6,350 nt of DNA from Rhodoferax sp. (lineage in GTDB: Bacteria; Pseudomonadota; Gammaproteobacteria; Burkholderiales; Burkholderiaceae_C). The notes under the pieces are model-generated. The model saw nothing but the letters and a program-made list of their open reading frames with translations. It made no database searches and was not told where the DNA came from. Location: the NCBI GenBank assembly GCA_021731215.1, contig JAKFXU010000131.1:1-6350 (forward strand). The letters run 5' to 3'. Positions 1 through 5,679 of this stretch are shown here, one piece after another; within the stretch, counting starts at the first letter, position 1, and each line of letters begins with the position of its first letter. Made by a program: the position numbers and the translations under genes.

Positions 1-152
1 GCGCCGAGTTCCAGAAACGGGTTGTCGTCGAGCATCTGCTCAACCTCCTGGCTCAGCTCCAGCGTGGAGAGTTGCAACAGCCGGATCGACTGCTGCAACT
101 GCGGCGTCAGCGCCAGGTGCTGCGAAACGCGCAGCGACAGCCCTTGTTTCAT
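1..152 (-). CDS. rpoN: RNA polymerase sigma-54 factor RpoN, N-terminal fragment
   Basis: This is the first 50 codons of sigma-54, which directs core RNA polymerase to -24/-12 promoters that need AAA+ enhancer-binding proteins. The gene runs off the left edge. The visible protein begins [18 protein letters not shown] and continues through the glutamine- and leucine-rich region I, with [14 protein letters not shown] and then [12 protein letters not shown]. This is the hallmark N-terminus of RpoN, the part that contacts activators and holds the polymerase closed. The ATG at 152-150 lies 2 bp after the lptB stop. An AAGG directly precedes it, partly built from the lptB stop codon (TAAGGATG), so translation is probably coupled to lptB. 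The order lptA-lptB-rpoN is widely conserved in proteobacteria. The core-binding and DNA-binding domains lie outside the window, so gene integrity cannot be judged. Confidence 0.95.
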   Translation of the reverse strand, partial: MKQGLSLRVSQHLALTPQLQQSIRLLQLSTLELSQEVEQMLDDNPFLELG

Positions 153-154
153 CC

Positions 155-952
155 TTACATTTTGAAGTGTTCACCGAGATAGACGCGACGCACGTTGGCG
201 TCGTTGACGATCTCGGACGGCGTGCCCTGGGCCAGCACCGTGCCATCGTTGATGATGTAGGCATGGTCGCAAATGCCCAGCGTTTCGCGCACGTTGTGGT
301 CGGTGATCAGCACGCCGATGCCGCGGCTTTTCAGGAAGCTGATGATGCGCTGGATCTCGATCACGGCAATCGGGTCGATGCCGGCAAACGGTTCGTCGAG
401 CAGGATGAAGCGCGGCTGGGTTGCCAGCGCGCGCGCAATCTCGACGCGCCGGCGCTCGCCGCCGGACAAAGCCAGCGCCGGCGTTTCGCGCAGGTGCTCG
501 ACCCGCAAGTCCTGCAGCAGGGCGGTCAGGCGCTTTTCGATCTCGGCCTTGCTCAGGGCCTTGCCGTGCTCGTCGCGCTGCAACTCCAGCACCGCGCGCA
601 CGTTGTCTTGTGCATTGAGTTTGCGAAAGATGGAGGCTTCCTGCGGCAAATAGCTCAAGCCGAGCCGGGCCCGGCGGTGGATCGGCATGTGCTCGACCGA
701 CCGGCCGTCGATCGTGATGTCGCCCGCGCTGGCGCGCAGCAAGCCGACGATGATGTAAAACGAAGTGGTCTTGCCCGCGCCATTGGGGCCCAGCAAGCCG
801 ACCACCTCGCCCTTGCGCACCACCAAGGAGACGTCCTTGACGGCCTTGCGGCTGCCATAAAACTTCTGCAGATGGGTGACTTCGAGCCGGCTCTCGCCGC
901 TGGCGCCGGCGACCGCTGCCGCGGCGTCACGGCCGGCCGGGGCTGGCGTCAC
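155..952 (-). CDS. lptB: LPS export ABC transporter ATP-binding protein LptB
   Basis: LptB is the cytoplasmic ATPase of the LptB2FGC complex, which extracts lipopolysaccharide from the inner membrane and pushes it onto the LptA bridge. All ABC motifs are intact: Walker A GPNGAGKT at residues 55-62, Q-loop YLPQE (Gln104), signature LSGGERRR at 162-169, Walker B FILLDEP at 182-188 with catalytic Glu187, and H-loop TDHN (His219). The stretches YLPQEASIF and [12 protein letters not shown] and the ending VYLGEHFKM are typical of LptB rather than of related amino-acid transporter ATPases. The protein has 265 residues against about 241 in E. coli. The excess is mainly an Ala-rich N-terminal extension of about 21 residues before the fold begins at RLEVTHL. 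The start is GTG at 952-950, which overlaps the lptA stop as GTGA. No better ATG or GTG start lies before the conserved fold. Coupling to lptA and rpoN is likely. Confidence 0.95.
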   Translation of the reverse strand: MTPAPAGRDAAAAVAGASGESRLEVTHLQKFYGSRKAVKDVSLVVRKGEVVGLLGPNGAGKTTSFYIIVGLLRASAGDITIDGRSVEHMPIHRRARLGLSYLPQEASIFRKLNAQDNVRAVLELQRDEHGKALSKAEIEKRLTALLQDLRVEHLRETPALALSGGERRRVEIARALATQPRFILLDEPFAGIDPIAVIEIQRIISFLKSRGIGVLITDHNVRETLGICDHAYIINDGTVLAQGTPSEIVNDANVRRVYLGEHFKM

Positions 953-1581
953 TTTTTCTCCCCGCCCAGCGTCGGGCTGGGGCGCAGCGCCGGGCCGGGC
1001 AGCAGGGGCGAGCTGGTGCCGGCCGGGGCGGATGCCGCCGCCTCCGGTTTTGGCGTCAGCATGGCGCGCACGCGCCCGGTCGGTGCGCCCGCGCCCGCCT
1101 TGGCCACCGCACCATCGACGCTGAAAACTTCGGTGCTGTTGTTGTAAACAATCACGCCACCGCTGATCTCATCGCCCAAGGTGGCGCCGCGGTAACGGCG
1201 CAGTTGTGCCTGGCCGATGAACTTGACGGTGTCGGCCCGGCTGTCGTACTCGATGCGCTCGCCTTCGCCCTCGATGAACTCGTCGAGCCCCTCGCGCTTT
1301 TGCCGGAAAAACGCAAGCGCGGCCGGCGCCGCCGTGACTAGGCCAAACTGGTAGCCCTCGGCGTCCTGGCGCACCTCGATGCGCTCGCCCCGGATCAGGA
1401 TCGTGCCTTTGGTCAACACCACCCGTCCGGTGAAGACGCTGGTCTGCTTGAGGTCGTCGTAGCGCAGGGTATCGGACTCCACATTCATGGGCCGGTTGCG
1501 ATCGGCTTTTTCAGCGCGGGCGAGTCCCCCGCCAAAGGTTAGCGCCGCGATCAGAAGCAGGGAAAGAAGGGGTGATTTCAT
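949..1581 (-). CDS. lptA: LPS transport periplasmic bridge protein LptA
   Basis: LptA forms the periplasmic beta-jellyroll bridge that carries lipopolysaccharide from LptC at the inner membrane to LptD/LptE in the outer membrane. The 210-residue protein starts with a clear Sec signal peptide: Lys2, a hydrophobic stretch at about 4-20, and a likely cleavage site after ARA at 21-23. The OstA/LptA domain covers roughly residues 31-176. It begins with the family-typical [21 protein letters not shown] and includes [21 protein letters not shown] and the late segment [15 protein letters not shown]. Beyond VRAMLTPK a Pro/Ala-rich tail of about 30 residues makes it longer than the roughly 185 residues of E. 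coli LptA. The tail probably lies outside the jellyroll. The ATG start has no strong ribosome-binding site. The 3' end overlaps lptB by 4 bp. Unusually, lptC and kdsC are not directly upstream; a dsbA-like gene is. Confidence 0.92.
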   Translation of the reverse strand: MKSPLLSLLLIAALTFGGGLARAEKADRNRPMNVESDTLRYDDLKQTSVFTGRVVLTKGTILIRGERIEVRQDAEGYQFGLVTAAPAALAFFRQKREGLDEFIEGEGERIEYDSRADTVKFIGQAQLRRYRGATLGDEISGGVIVYNNSTEVFSVDGAVAKAGAGAPTGRVRAMLTPKPEAAASAPAGTSSPLLPGPALRPSPTLGGEKK

Positions 1582-1701
1582 AAAGGCATGAATCTTGCTG
1601 TGACATCGTGGTTTTTAATTGTAACGAGCAACAGCAGCGCCTCGCTCCCGCGGCGCTCAAACGGGGGGCAATTTCGGCCGCAAGGCCGAGACCGGCGCAA
1701 T
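1582..1701 (-). promoter_or_regulatory. Spacer between dsbA and lptA, possible lptA promoter
   Basis: This 120 bp is the longest gene-free stretch in the window and the natural place for an lptA promoter. On the minus strand a TACAAT (1623-1618) resembles a sigma-70 -10 box, about 36 bases before the lptA start, in a locally AT-rich patch (TTACAATTAAAAACC). I see no good -35 at 16-18 bp spacing, so the promoter call is weak. Two short inverted repeats also lie here: 1636-1641 with 1652-1657, and 1674-1679 with 1684-1689. The gap size suggests that lptA-lptB-rpoN is a transcription unit separable from argS-SPOR-dsbA. Confidence 0.3.
1674..1689 (-). terminator. Small hairpin just after dsbA (weak terminator candidate)
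   Basis: On the minus strand, TCGGCC, loop TTGC, GGCCGA forms a perfect 6-bp GC-rich stem beginning about 13 bases after the dsbA stop codon. It is followed by AATTGCCCCCC rather than a T-run, so it lacks the second element of an intrinsic terminator. It could be a 3'-end stabilising hairpin, a weak pause site, or chance in GC-rich DNA. Confidence 0.2.
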
Positions 1702-2352
1702 TCAGCGGCCGCTGCGGACTTCGGCGGCCAGGAACTCAACCACCTGCAGGGCGCGCTCCATGCTTTTGGCCATCGGGCCGTCGGTCAGGAAGCGACCGGC
1801 CACGCCGAGCGAGGGCGTGCCCTCGATGCGGTAGGCGTTTTGCAGTTGGGTGCTGCGGGTGGCCTTGGTCGAGGCCGAGAACGAGGTGAACTGCTCCACG
1901 AATTTGGCTTTGTCCACGCCCTGCTTGGCGACCCAGTCGATGATGACCTCGGCCCGGTCCAGCTTTTGCTTTTCAAGGTGAATGGCGGCAAACACCTTGT
2001 GGTGCAGTTGGTCGACCAGGCCCATCGCCTCCAGGGTGTGGTACAGGCGCTGCTGCGGCACAAAATCGTCCCGGAAAGCGACCGGCACCCGTCGCACCAC
2101 GATGTCTTTTGGCGCGCGCTTGCTCCAAGCTGCCATCATCGGCTCAAATGCTTGGCAGTGCGGGCAGTTGTACCAGAAGAACTCGACCACTTCGATTTTG
2201 CCGGCCGGGGCCTCGACCGGCGCGCGTTTGTCCAGCACCAAATAATCGGTGCCGGCTTGCGGGGGCCGGCCCTGCGCCAGCGCGCTCGACGGAATCAAGG
2301 CGGCGCCAGCAACGGCAGCACCACAGGCCAGGGAAAAATCACGACGTTTCAT
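1702..2352 (-). CDS. dsbA: DsbA-family thiol:disulfide interchange protein
   Basis: This is a periplasmic thioredoxin-fold oxidoreductase that introduces disulfide bonds into exported proteins and is normally reoxidised by DsbB. Numbered from the ATG at 2352 (216 residues), the active site is CPHC at 63-66 within VVEFFWYNCPHC. The cis-proline loop is EGTPSL (Thr179-Pro180), and a helical insertion lies between them. The N-terminus MKRRDFSLACGAA has adjacent arginines before a hydrophobic stretch ending ALA at 24-26. It is a signal peptide with a partial twin-arginine look. An in-frame TTG at 2358 would add two residues. I prefer the ATG because GGAG (2365-2362) sits 9 bases before it but only 3 before the TTG. 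The gene follows the SPOR gene by about 62 bp, in a betaproteobacterial argS-SPOR-dsbA arrangement. It could instead be a DsbA paralogue with narrower substrates. Confidence 0.9.
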   Translation of the reverse strand: MKRRDFSLACGAAVAGAALIPSSALAQGRPPQAGTDYLVLDKRAPVEAPAGKIEVVEFFWYNCPHCQAFEPMMAAWSKRAPKDIVVRRVPVAFRDDFVPQQRLYHTLEAMGLVDQLHHKVFAAIHLEKQKLDRAEVIIDWVAKQGVDKAKFVEQFTSFSASTKATRSTQLQNAYRIEGTPSLGVAGRFLTDGPMAKSMERALQVVEFLAAEVRSGR

Positions 2353-2361
2353 CTTCAATCA

Positions 2362-2365
2362 CTCC
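2362..2365 (-). promoter_or_regulatory. Ribosome-binding site deciding the dsbA start
   Basis: On the minus strand GGAG occurs with 9 bases before ATG (2352-2350) and 3 bases before the alternative TTG (2358-2356). The spacing favours the ATG start and the shorter protein. Confidence 0.55.
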
Positions 2366-2414
2366 AGTTAAATCAATCGGACCGGGGCCACTTTGAAAAA
2401 TTCAGCGCCCGGTG

Positions 2415-2999
2415 CTATCGTTGTACCCGTACCAAAGCCGTCTCCAGACCGGCGGCGTCGAGTTTCTGCTTGGCCTGGTCGGCCTCTTCCTTGCTGTCAA
2501 AAGGGCCGACCCGGACCCGGAACACGGCGCGCCCGGATTGCTCGCGCTCCGACACCTTGGCTTGCACGCCACTGAGGGACAGTTTGGCGCGCTGGCTCTC
2601 GGCGTCCTCGACGCTGCGGAAGGCCCCCACCTGCACGAAGTAGGAGAACGGCTCGGTCACGGCACCCGATGAACGCGCCTTGACCAAATCGCCCAGCGGA
2701 TCGGCCGACACCGCCGGCTTGTACTCGGTCGCGCCCGGCGCGGCGCCGGTGGCGGCGCTCGCAGGCGCCGCCGGTTTGGCCGGATTATTGCCGTACAAGG
2801 GGGCGTTGGGGTCCCAGTCCTTGTTCTTTTGGGACTCCGTCGCATCCTGATCCAGCGTGCGGCTTTGCCATTTGTTGACAAACGGGACCGGGACCTTGGT
2901 GACGTAAACGGCGACCGCCAGGGCCACCGCCAGACCGACCACGACCCCTATGATGAAGCCCAGAATGGCGCCCCCGTGTTGCTGTTTCATGTGCTGCAT
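2415..2999 (-). CDS. SPOR-domain inner-membrane protein, FtsN-like
   Basis: This 194-residue bitopic protein probably binds denuded septal peptidoglycan. It has a short cytoplasmic N-terminus (MQHMKQQHGG), one transmembrane helix at about 11-33 rich in Gly, Val and Ala, then VTKVPVPFVNK and a low-complexity Ala/Pro linker at about 70-100. A C-terminal SPOR domain covers about 117-193, with the repeat-like elements YFVQVGAF (120-127) and VFRVRVGPF (159-167). This is the FtsN architecture, in which SPOR domains bind glycan strands lacking stem peptides at division sites. I do not assign ftsN because several SPOR proteins share this layout and no other divisome gene is nearby. It starts 13 bp after argS, with GAGGG 3 bases before the ATG. 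An ATG three codons later (2990) is an alternative start. The gene is probably cotranscribed with argS. Confidence 0.85.
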   Translation of the reverse strand: MQHMKQQHGGAILGFIIGVVVGLAVALAVAVYVTKVPVPFVNKWQSRTLDQDATESQKNKDWDPNAPLYGNNPAKPAAPASAATGAAPGATEYKPAVSADPLGDLVKARSSGAVTEPFSYFVQVGAFRSVEDAESQRAKLSLSGVQAKVSEREQSGRAVFRVRVGPFDSKEEADQAKQKLDAAGLETALVRVQR

Positions 3000-3002
3000 C
3001 TT

Positions 3003-3007
3003 CCCTC
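3003..3007 (-). promoter_or_regulatory. Ribosome-binding site of the SPOR gene
   Basis: GAGGG in the 13-bp argS-SPOR gap, within GAGAGGGAAG on the minus strand, sits 3 bases before the ATG at 2999. The second ATG at 2990 would be 12 bases away. Neither spacing is ideal; the first is kept. Confidence 0.45.
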
Positions 3008-3012
3008 TCGGT

Positions 3013-4686
3013 TTACATTTTTTGCGGGGCGCTCACGCCCAGCACGGCCAGGCCATTGTGCAACACCTGCGCGGTGGCGGCGACCAGCGCCAGCCGGGCC
3101 CGCTTCACCGTTTCATCGTCCACCAGAATGCGCTCGGCGTCGTAGTAGCTGTGATAACAGGCGGCCAGTTCGCGCAGGTAGAAGGTCACGTCGTGCGGCG
3201 CAAAATCGGCCGCCGCCGCGCTGAGCATGTCCGGGTACTTGGCCAGCAACAGCATCAGCACCTGCGCCTGCGGGCTTTGCAGCGGCGACAGGTCGGCGGG
3301 TGGCAGGCTGGCCACGTCGCCGCCCCAGGCCGCCAGTACCGAGCAAATGCGGGCATGCGCGTACTGCACGTAATAGACCGGGTTGTCGTTGTTCCTGGCT
3401 ACCGCCAAATCGACATCAAAGGTGTATTCGGTGTCGGGCTTGCGGCTGAGCAGAAAGAAGCGCACCGCGTCCTTGCTGGTCCACTCGATCAGGTCGCGCA
3501 GCGTGACGTAGCTGCCGGCGCGTTTGGAAATCTTGACCTCTTCGCCACCGCGCACCACGCGCACCATGGTGTGCAGCACGTAGTCCGGGTAACCCTTGGG
3601 GATGCCGACATCGGCGGCCTGCAAGCCGGCGCGCACGCGGGCAATGGTGCCGTGGTGGTCGGTGCCCTGGATGTTGACCACCTTCTCAAAGCCGCGCTCC
3701 CACTTGGTGATGTGATAGGCCACGTCGGGCACGAAGTAGGTGTAGCTGCCGTCGCCCTTGCGCATGACGCGGTCCTTGTCGTCGCCATACTCGGTCGATT
3801 TGAGCCACAGCGCGCCGTCATGCTCATAGGTTTTGCCGGCGTCATGCAATTGCCTGACCACGTCATCGACCTTGCCGCTCAGGTACAGGCTCGATTCCAG
3901 GTAGTAATTGTCGAACTTGACGCCAAAAGCCTGCAGGTCGAGGTCCTGTTCATGGCGCAGGTAGGCGACGGCAAACAGGCGCATGTCATCGAGCGCCTCC
4001 ACGTCACCGGAGGCGGTGAACGCGCGGTCGTCTGACTTGACCGTCTTCCTGGCCAGAAAGTCGCTGGCAATATCGCCAATGTAGTCGCCGTTGTAGGCCT
4101 GTTCGGGCCACGCCGGGTCGCCCGGCTTGAAGCCGCGGGCGCGCAACTGGGTGCTGCTGGCCAAGGTGCCGATCTGCACGCCGGCGTCGTTGTAATAGAA
4201 CTCGCGGTAGACCTGCCAGCCCTGGCTCTGGAACAGATTGCAGATGGCGTCCCCCAGGGCGGCCTGACGGCCATGGCCCACGTGCAGCGGCCCGGTCGGA
4301 TTGGCCGAGACAAATTCGACCAGCATGCGGTGGCCGTTGGCCGGCTGGCTGCCAAACGCCGCGCCTTGCGCCAACACCTCGCGCACGATTTGCTGCTTGG
4401 CCTCGGGCTTGAGCTTGATATTGATGAAGCCGGGACCGGCAATGTCGATGCCCTCGACCCAGCGCCCAAACGCTGCGGCGGCCAGCAATTGGGCGCGCAG
4501 GCTCTCGGCCAGTTGGCGCGGGTTGAGCTTGAGCGGCTTGGCCAATTGCATGGCCGCGGTGGTGGCCAGGTCGCCATGGGCGGCGACCTTGGGCGACTCG
4601 AAGGCGGCCTTGGCGCCGGCGCCCGGGAGCAGTTGTTCCAGCGCGTGCGCCAGGGCGGCGAGCAATTCAATTTTTACAGACAGCAT
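3013..4686 (-). CDS. argS: Arginyl-tRNA synthetase
   Basis: This class I cytoplasmic enzyme charges tRNA-Arg with arginine using ATP and requires bound tRNA for amino-acid activation. The 557 residues match the usual bacterial length (E. coli 577). Domains in order are the Add-1 N-terminal domain that recognises the tRNA D-loop (about 1-95), then the Rossmann catalytic core with the HIGH box in [15 protein letters not shown] (HVGH at 135-138). The core continues with YYNDAGVQI (164-172) and [10 protein letters not shown] (337-346), and the KMSKS-equivalent loop is KISKRAG at 385-391. The C-terminal DALR anticodon-binding domain (about 436-557) ends in [14 protein letters not shown]. The start [19 protein letters not shown] fits remembered Comamonadaceae homologues, although no Shine-Dalgarno sequence is visible before the ATG. 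It lies 42 bp downstream of a LysR gene and 13 bp upstream of the SPOR gene, with which it probably forms an operon. Confidence 0.97.
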   Translation of the reverse strand: MLSVKIELLAALAHALEQLLPGAGAKAAFESPKVAAHGDLATTAAMQLAKPLKLNPRQLAESLRAQLLAAAAFGRWVEGIDIAGPGFINIKLKPEAKQQIVREVLAQGAAFGSQPANGHRMLVEFVSANPTGPLHVGHGRQAALGDAICNLFQSQGWQVYREFYYNDAGVQIGTLASSTQLRARGFKPGDPAWPEQAYNGDYIGDIASDFLARKTVKSDDRAFTASGDVEALDDMRLFAVAYLRHEQDLDLQAFGVKFDNYYLESSLYLSGKVDDVVRQLHDAGKTYEHDGALWLKSTEYGDDKDRVMRKGDGSYTYFVPDVAYHITKWERGFEKVVNIQGTDHHGTIARVRAGLQAADVGIPKGYPDYVLHTMVRVVRGGEEVKISKRAGSYVTLRDLIEWTSKDAVRFFLLSRKPDTEYTFDVDLAVARNNDNPVYYVQYAHARICSVLAAWGGDVASLPPADLSPLQSPQAQVLMLLLAKYPDMLSAAAADFAPHDVTFYLRELAACYHSYYDAERILVDDETVKRARLALVAATAQVLHNGLAVLGVSAPQKM

Positions 4687-4728
4687 GAATTGATTTTACC
4701 GGGCGCGCCGCAACAACCCGGCCGGCCC
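4687..4728 (-). promoter_or_regulatory. Spacer before argS with a lone -10-like box
   Basis: The 42 bp between the LysR stop and argS holds a minus-strand TAAAAT (4698-4693) six bases before the argS ATG, and no convincing -35 at 16-18 bp spacing. It also has GC-rich partial symmetry (CCGGG and CCCGG, 13 bases apart) without a T-run. If the box is real, transcription would start at about the A of the ATG, giving a leaderless mRNA. Otherwise argS is read from upstream. Weak evidence either way. Confidence 0.2.
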
Positions 4729-5649
4729 TCAGCGGCTCTGCCAAAAACCGGGCCGAGCGTAATGATGCTTGAGAAAATCGATCCACAAGCGCACCCGCAA
4801 GGGCAAATGCTTGCGTTGCCCAAACACGGCGTAAATGCCGTTGGCCGGTGCCGCGAAATCCTCCAGTAGCGGCACCAGTGCCCCGCTGGCGACCTCGGCC
4901 GCCACCTCCCAGGTGCTGCGCCAGGCAATGCCGTAGCCGCCCAGACACCAGTCGTGCAGCACCTGGCCGTCCGAGCAGTTGAGCGGGCCGCCGGGTTTGA
5001 GGTAGATCAGTTCGCTGGCGTCGCCTTTGGCGAGCTGGAACACCCAGCCCCGGGTCTGCGAGGCATCGCTGGACAGGGTCAGGCAATCAAACTTCGATAA
5101 ATCGCTCGGGTGGGCCGGTGTGCCGTGGCGCTTGAGGTAGGCCGGCGTGGCCACGCACAGACGGCGGTTGTCGGCCAGGCGCACACTGACCAGGGACGAA
5201 TCCGGCATGTCGCCGACTCGCACCGCGCAGTCAAAGCCCTCGCCGGCGAGGTCCACCACGCGGTCACTCAGGTTGAGCGAAATGCTGACATCGGCGTGCA
5301 GTTCCCGAAAATGCGGCACCAGGGGCGCTACGTGGCGCCGCCCAAAACCAGCCGGCGCGGTGATGCGCAAGTGGCCGCTGGCCTTGACGCCGCCGGCCGA
5401 CACGCTGGCCTCGGCATTGGCCAGGTCGGCCAGCACACGCTGGCAGTCTTCCAGAAACGCGCTGCCCTCGTGCGTGAGCGAGATGCGCCGCGTGGTGCGC
5501 AGCAGCAGCTTGACACCCAGGCGTTCTTCCAGGCCATCGAGCCGGCGTCCCATGATGGCTGGCGCCACGCCCTCGGCGTTGGCGGCAGCGGTCAGGCTGC
5601 CGCGGGTGGCGACGGAAACAAAAGTTTCGAGCTGCTTGAGTTGGTCCAT
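4729..5649 (-). CDS. LysR-family transcriptional regulator
   Basis: This 306-residue DNA-binding regulator has the standard LTTR length. The N-terminal winged helix-turn-helix covers about 1-60, with LETFVSVATRGSLTAAAN and the recognition region through GRRLDGLEERLGVKLLLRTTR. A linker helix follows at about 62-90 and the periplasmic-binding-protein-like effector domain at about 92-295, beginning GHLRITAPAGFGRRHVAPL. Segments such as DCAVRVGDMPDSSLVSVRLADNR place it in the large CrgA/DsdC-like subgroup common in Burkholderiales. The effector cannot be deduced from sequence. It sits 30 bp downstream of the CoA-transferase gene on the same strand, not divergent from a target as is usual for LysR genes. 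It may be cotranscribed with that gene and control it or a distant target. The ATG at 5649 leaves a complete HTH. No T-N11-A operator is evident in the short upstream gap. Confidence 0.92.
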   Translation of the reverse strand: MDQLKQLETFVSVATRGSLTAAANAEGVAPAIMGRRLDGLEERLGVKLLLRTTRRISLTHEGSAFLEDCQRVLADLANAEASVSAGGVKASGHLRITAPAGFGRRHVAPLVPHFRELHADVSISLNLSDRVVDLAGEGFDCAVRVGDMPDSSLVSVRLADNRRLCVATPAYLKRHGTPAHPSDLSKFDCLTLSSDASQTRGWVFQLAKGDASELIYLKPGGPLNCSDGQVLHDWCLGGYGIAWRSTWEVAAEVASGALVPLLEDFAAPANGIYAVFGQRKHLPLRVRLWIDFLKHHYARPGFWQSR

Positions 5650-5679
5650 GCCGGCAGATTATGCAGGCGCCGACGCGGC

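Noticed and set aside
385..400. Possible tRNA, CRISPR repeats, insertion-sequence ends or phage genes anywhere in the window
   Set aside because: I found no cloverleaf, no regularly spaced repeats, no transposase or integrase motifs and no target-site duplications. Nearly all DNA is accounted for by housekeeping genes.
167..1147. Long plus-strand open frame (326 codons) opposite lptB and lptA
   Set aside because: It lies antisense to two genes with unmistakable conserved motifs. Its translation is Ala/Gly/Gln-rich without recognisable domains, as expected for shadow frames in GC-rich DNA.
1636..1657. Inverted repeat AGCGCC/GGCGCT with a 10-base loop before lptA
   Set aside because: The stem is only 6 bp in very GC-rich DNA and has no T-run or known motif, so it is compatible with chance.
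1588..2643. Plus-strand open frame (351 codons) opposite dsbA and the SPOR gene
   Set aside because: It covers the complement of two well-supported genes and the gaps between them, with no family resemblance and His/Arg-rich shadow composition.
3508..3534. KISKRAG in place of canonical KMSKS in ArgRS as a possible defect
   Set aside because: ArgRS is known for variable KMSKS loops, and Lys, Ser and Lys are retained here. The rest of the enzyme is intact, so this is normal variation.
2950..4035. Plus-strand open frame (361 codons) opposite argS
   Set aside because: It is fully antisense to conserved ArgRS sequence. Its His/Val/Gln/Ala-rich composition reflects the complement of argS codons.
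4667..5086. Other minus-strand frames overlapping the LysR and argS genes
   Set aside because: They overlap the in-frame LysR coding sequence, which keeps the family domain to its end. The alternatives are Arg/Pro/Ala-rich frame shadows.
5650..5679. CATAAT as a -10 box for the LysR gene
   Set aside because: One hexamer resembles a -10, but the position 17 bp upstream is GC-rich and has no -35 resemblance. The gene is probably read from upstream.
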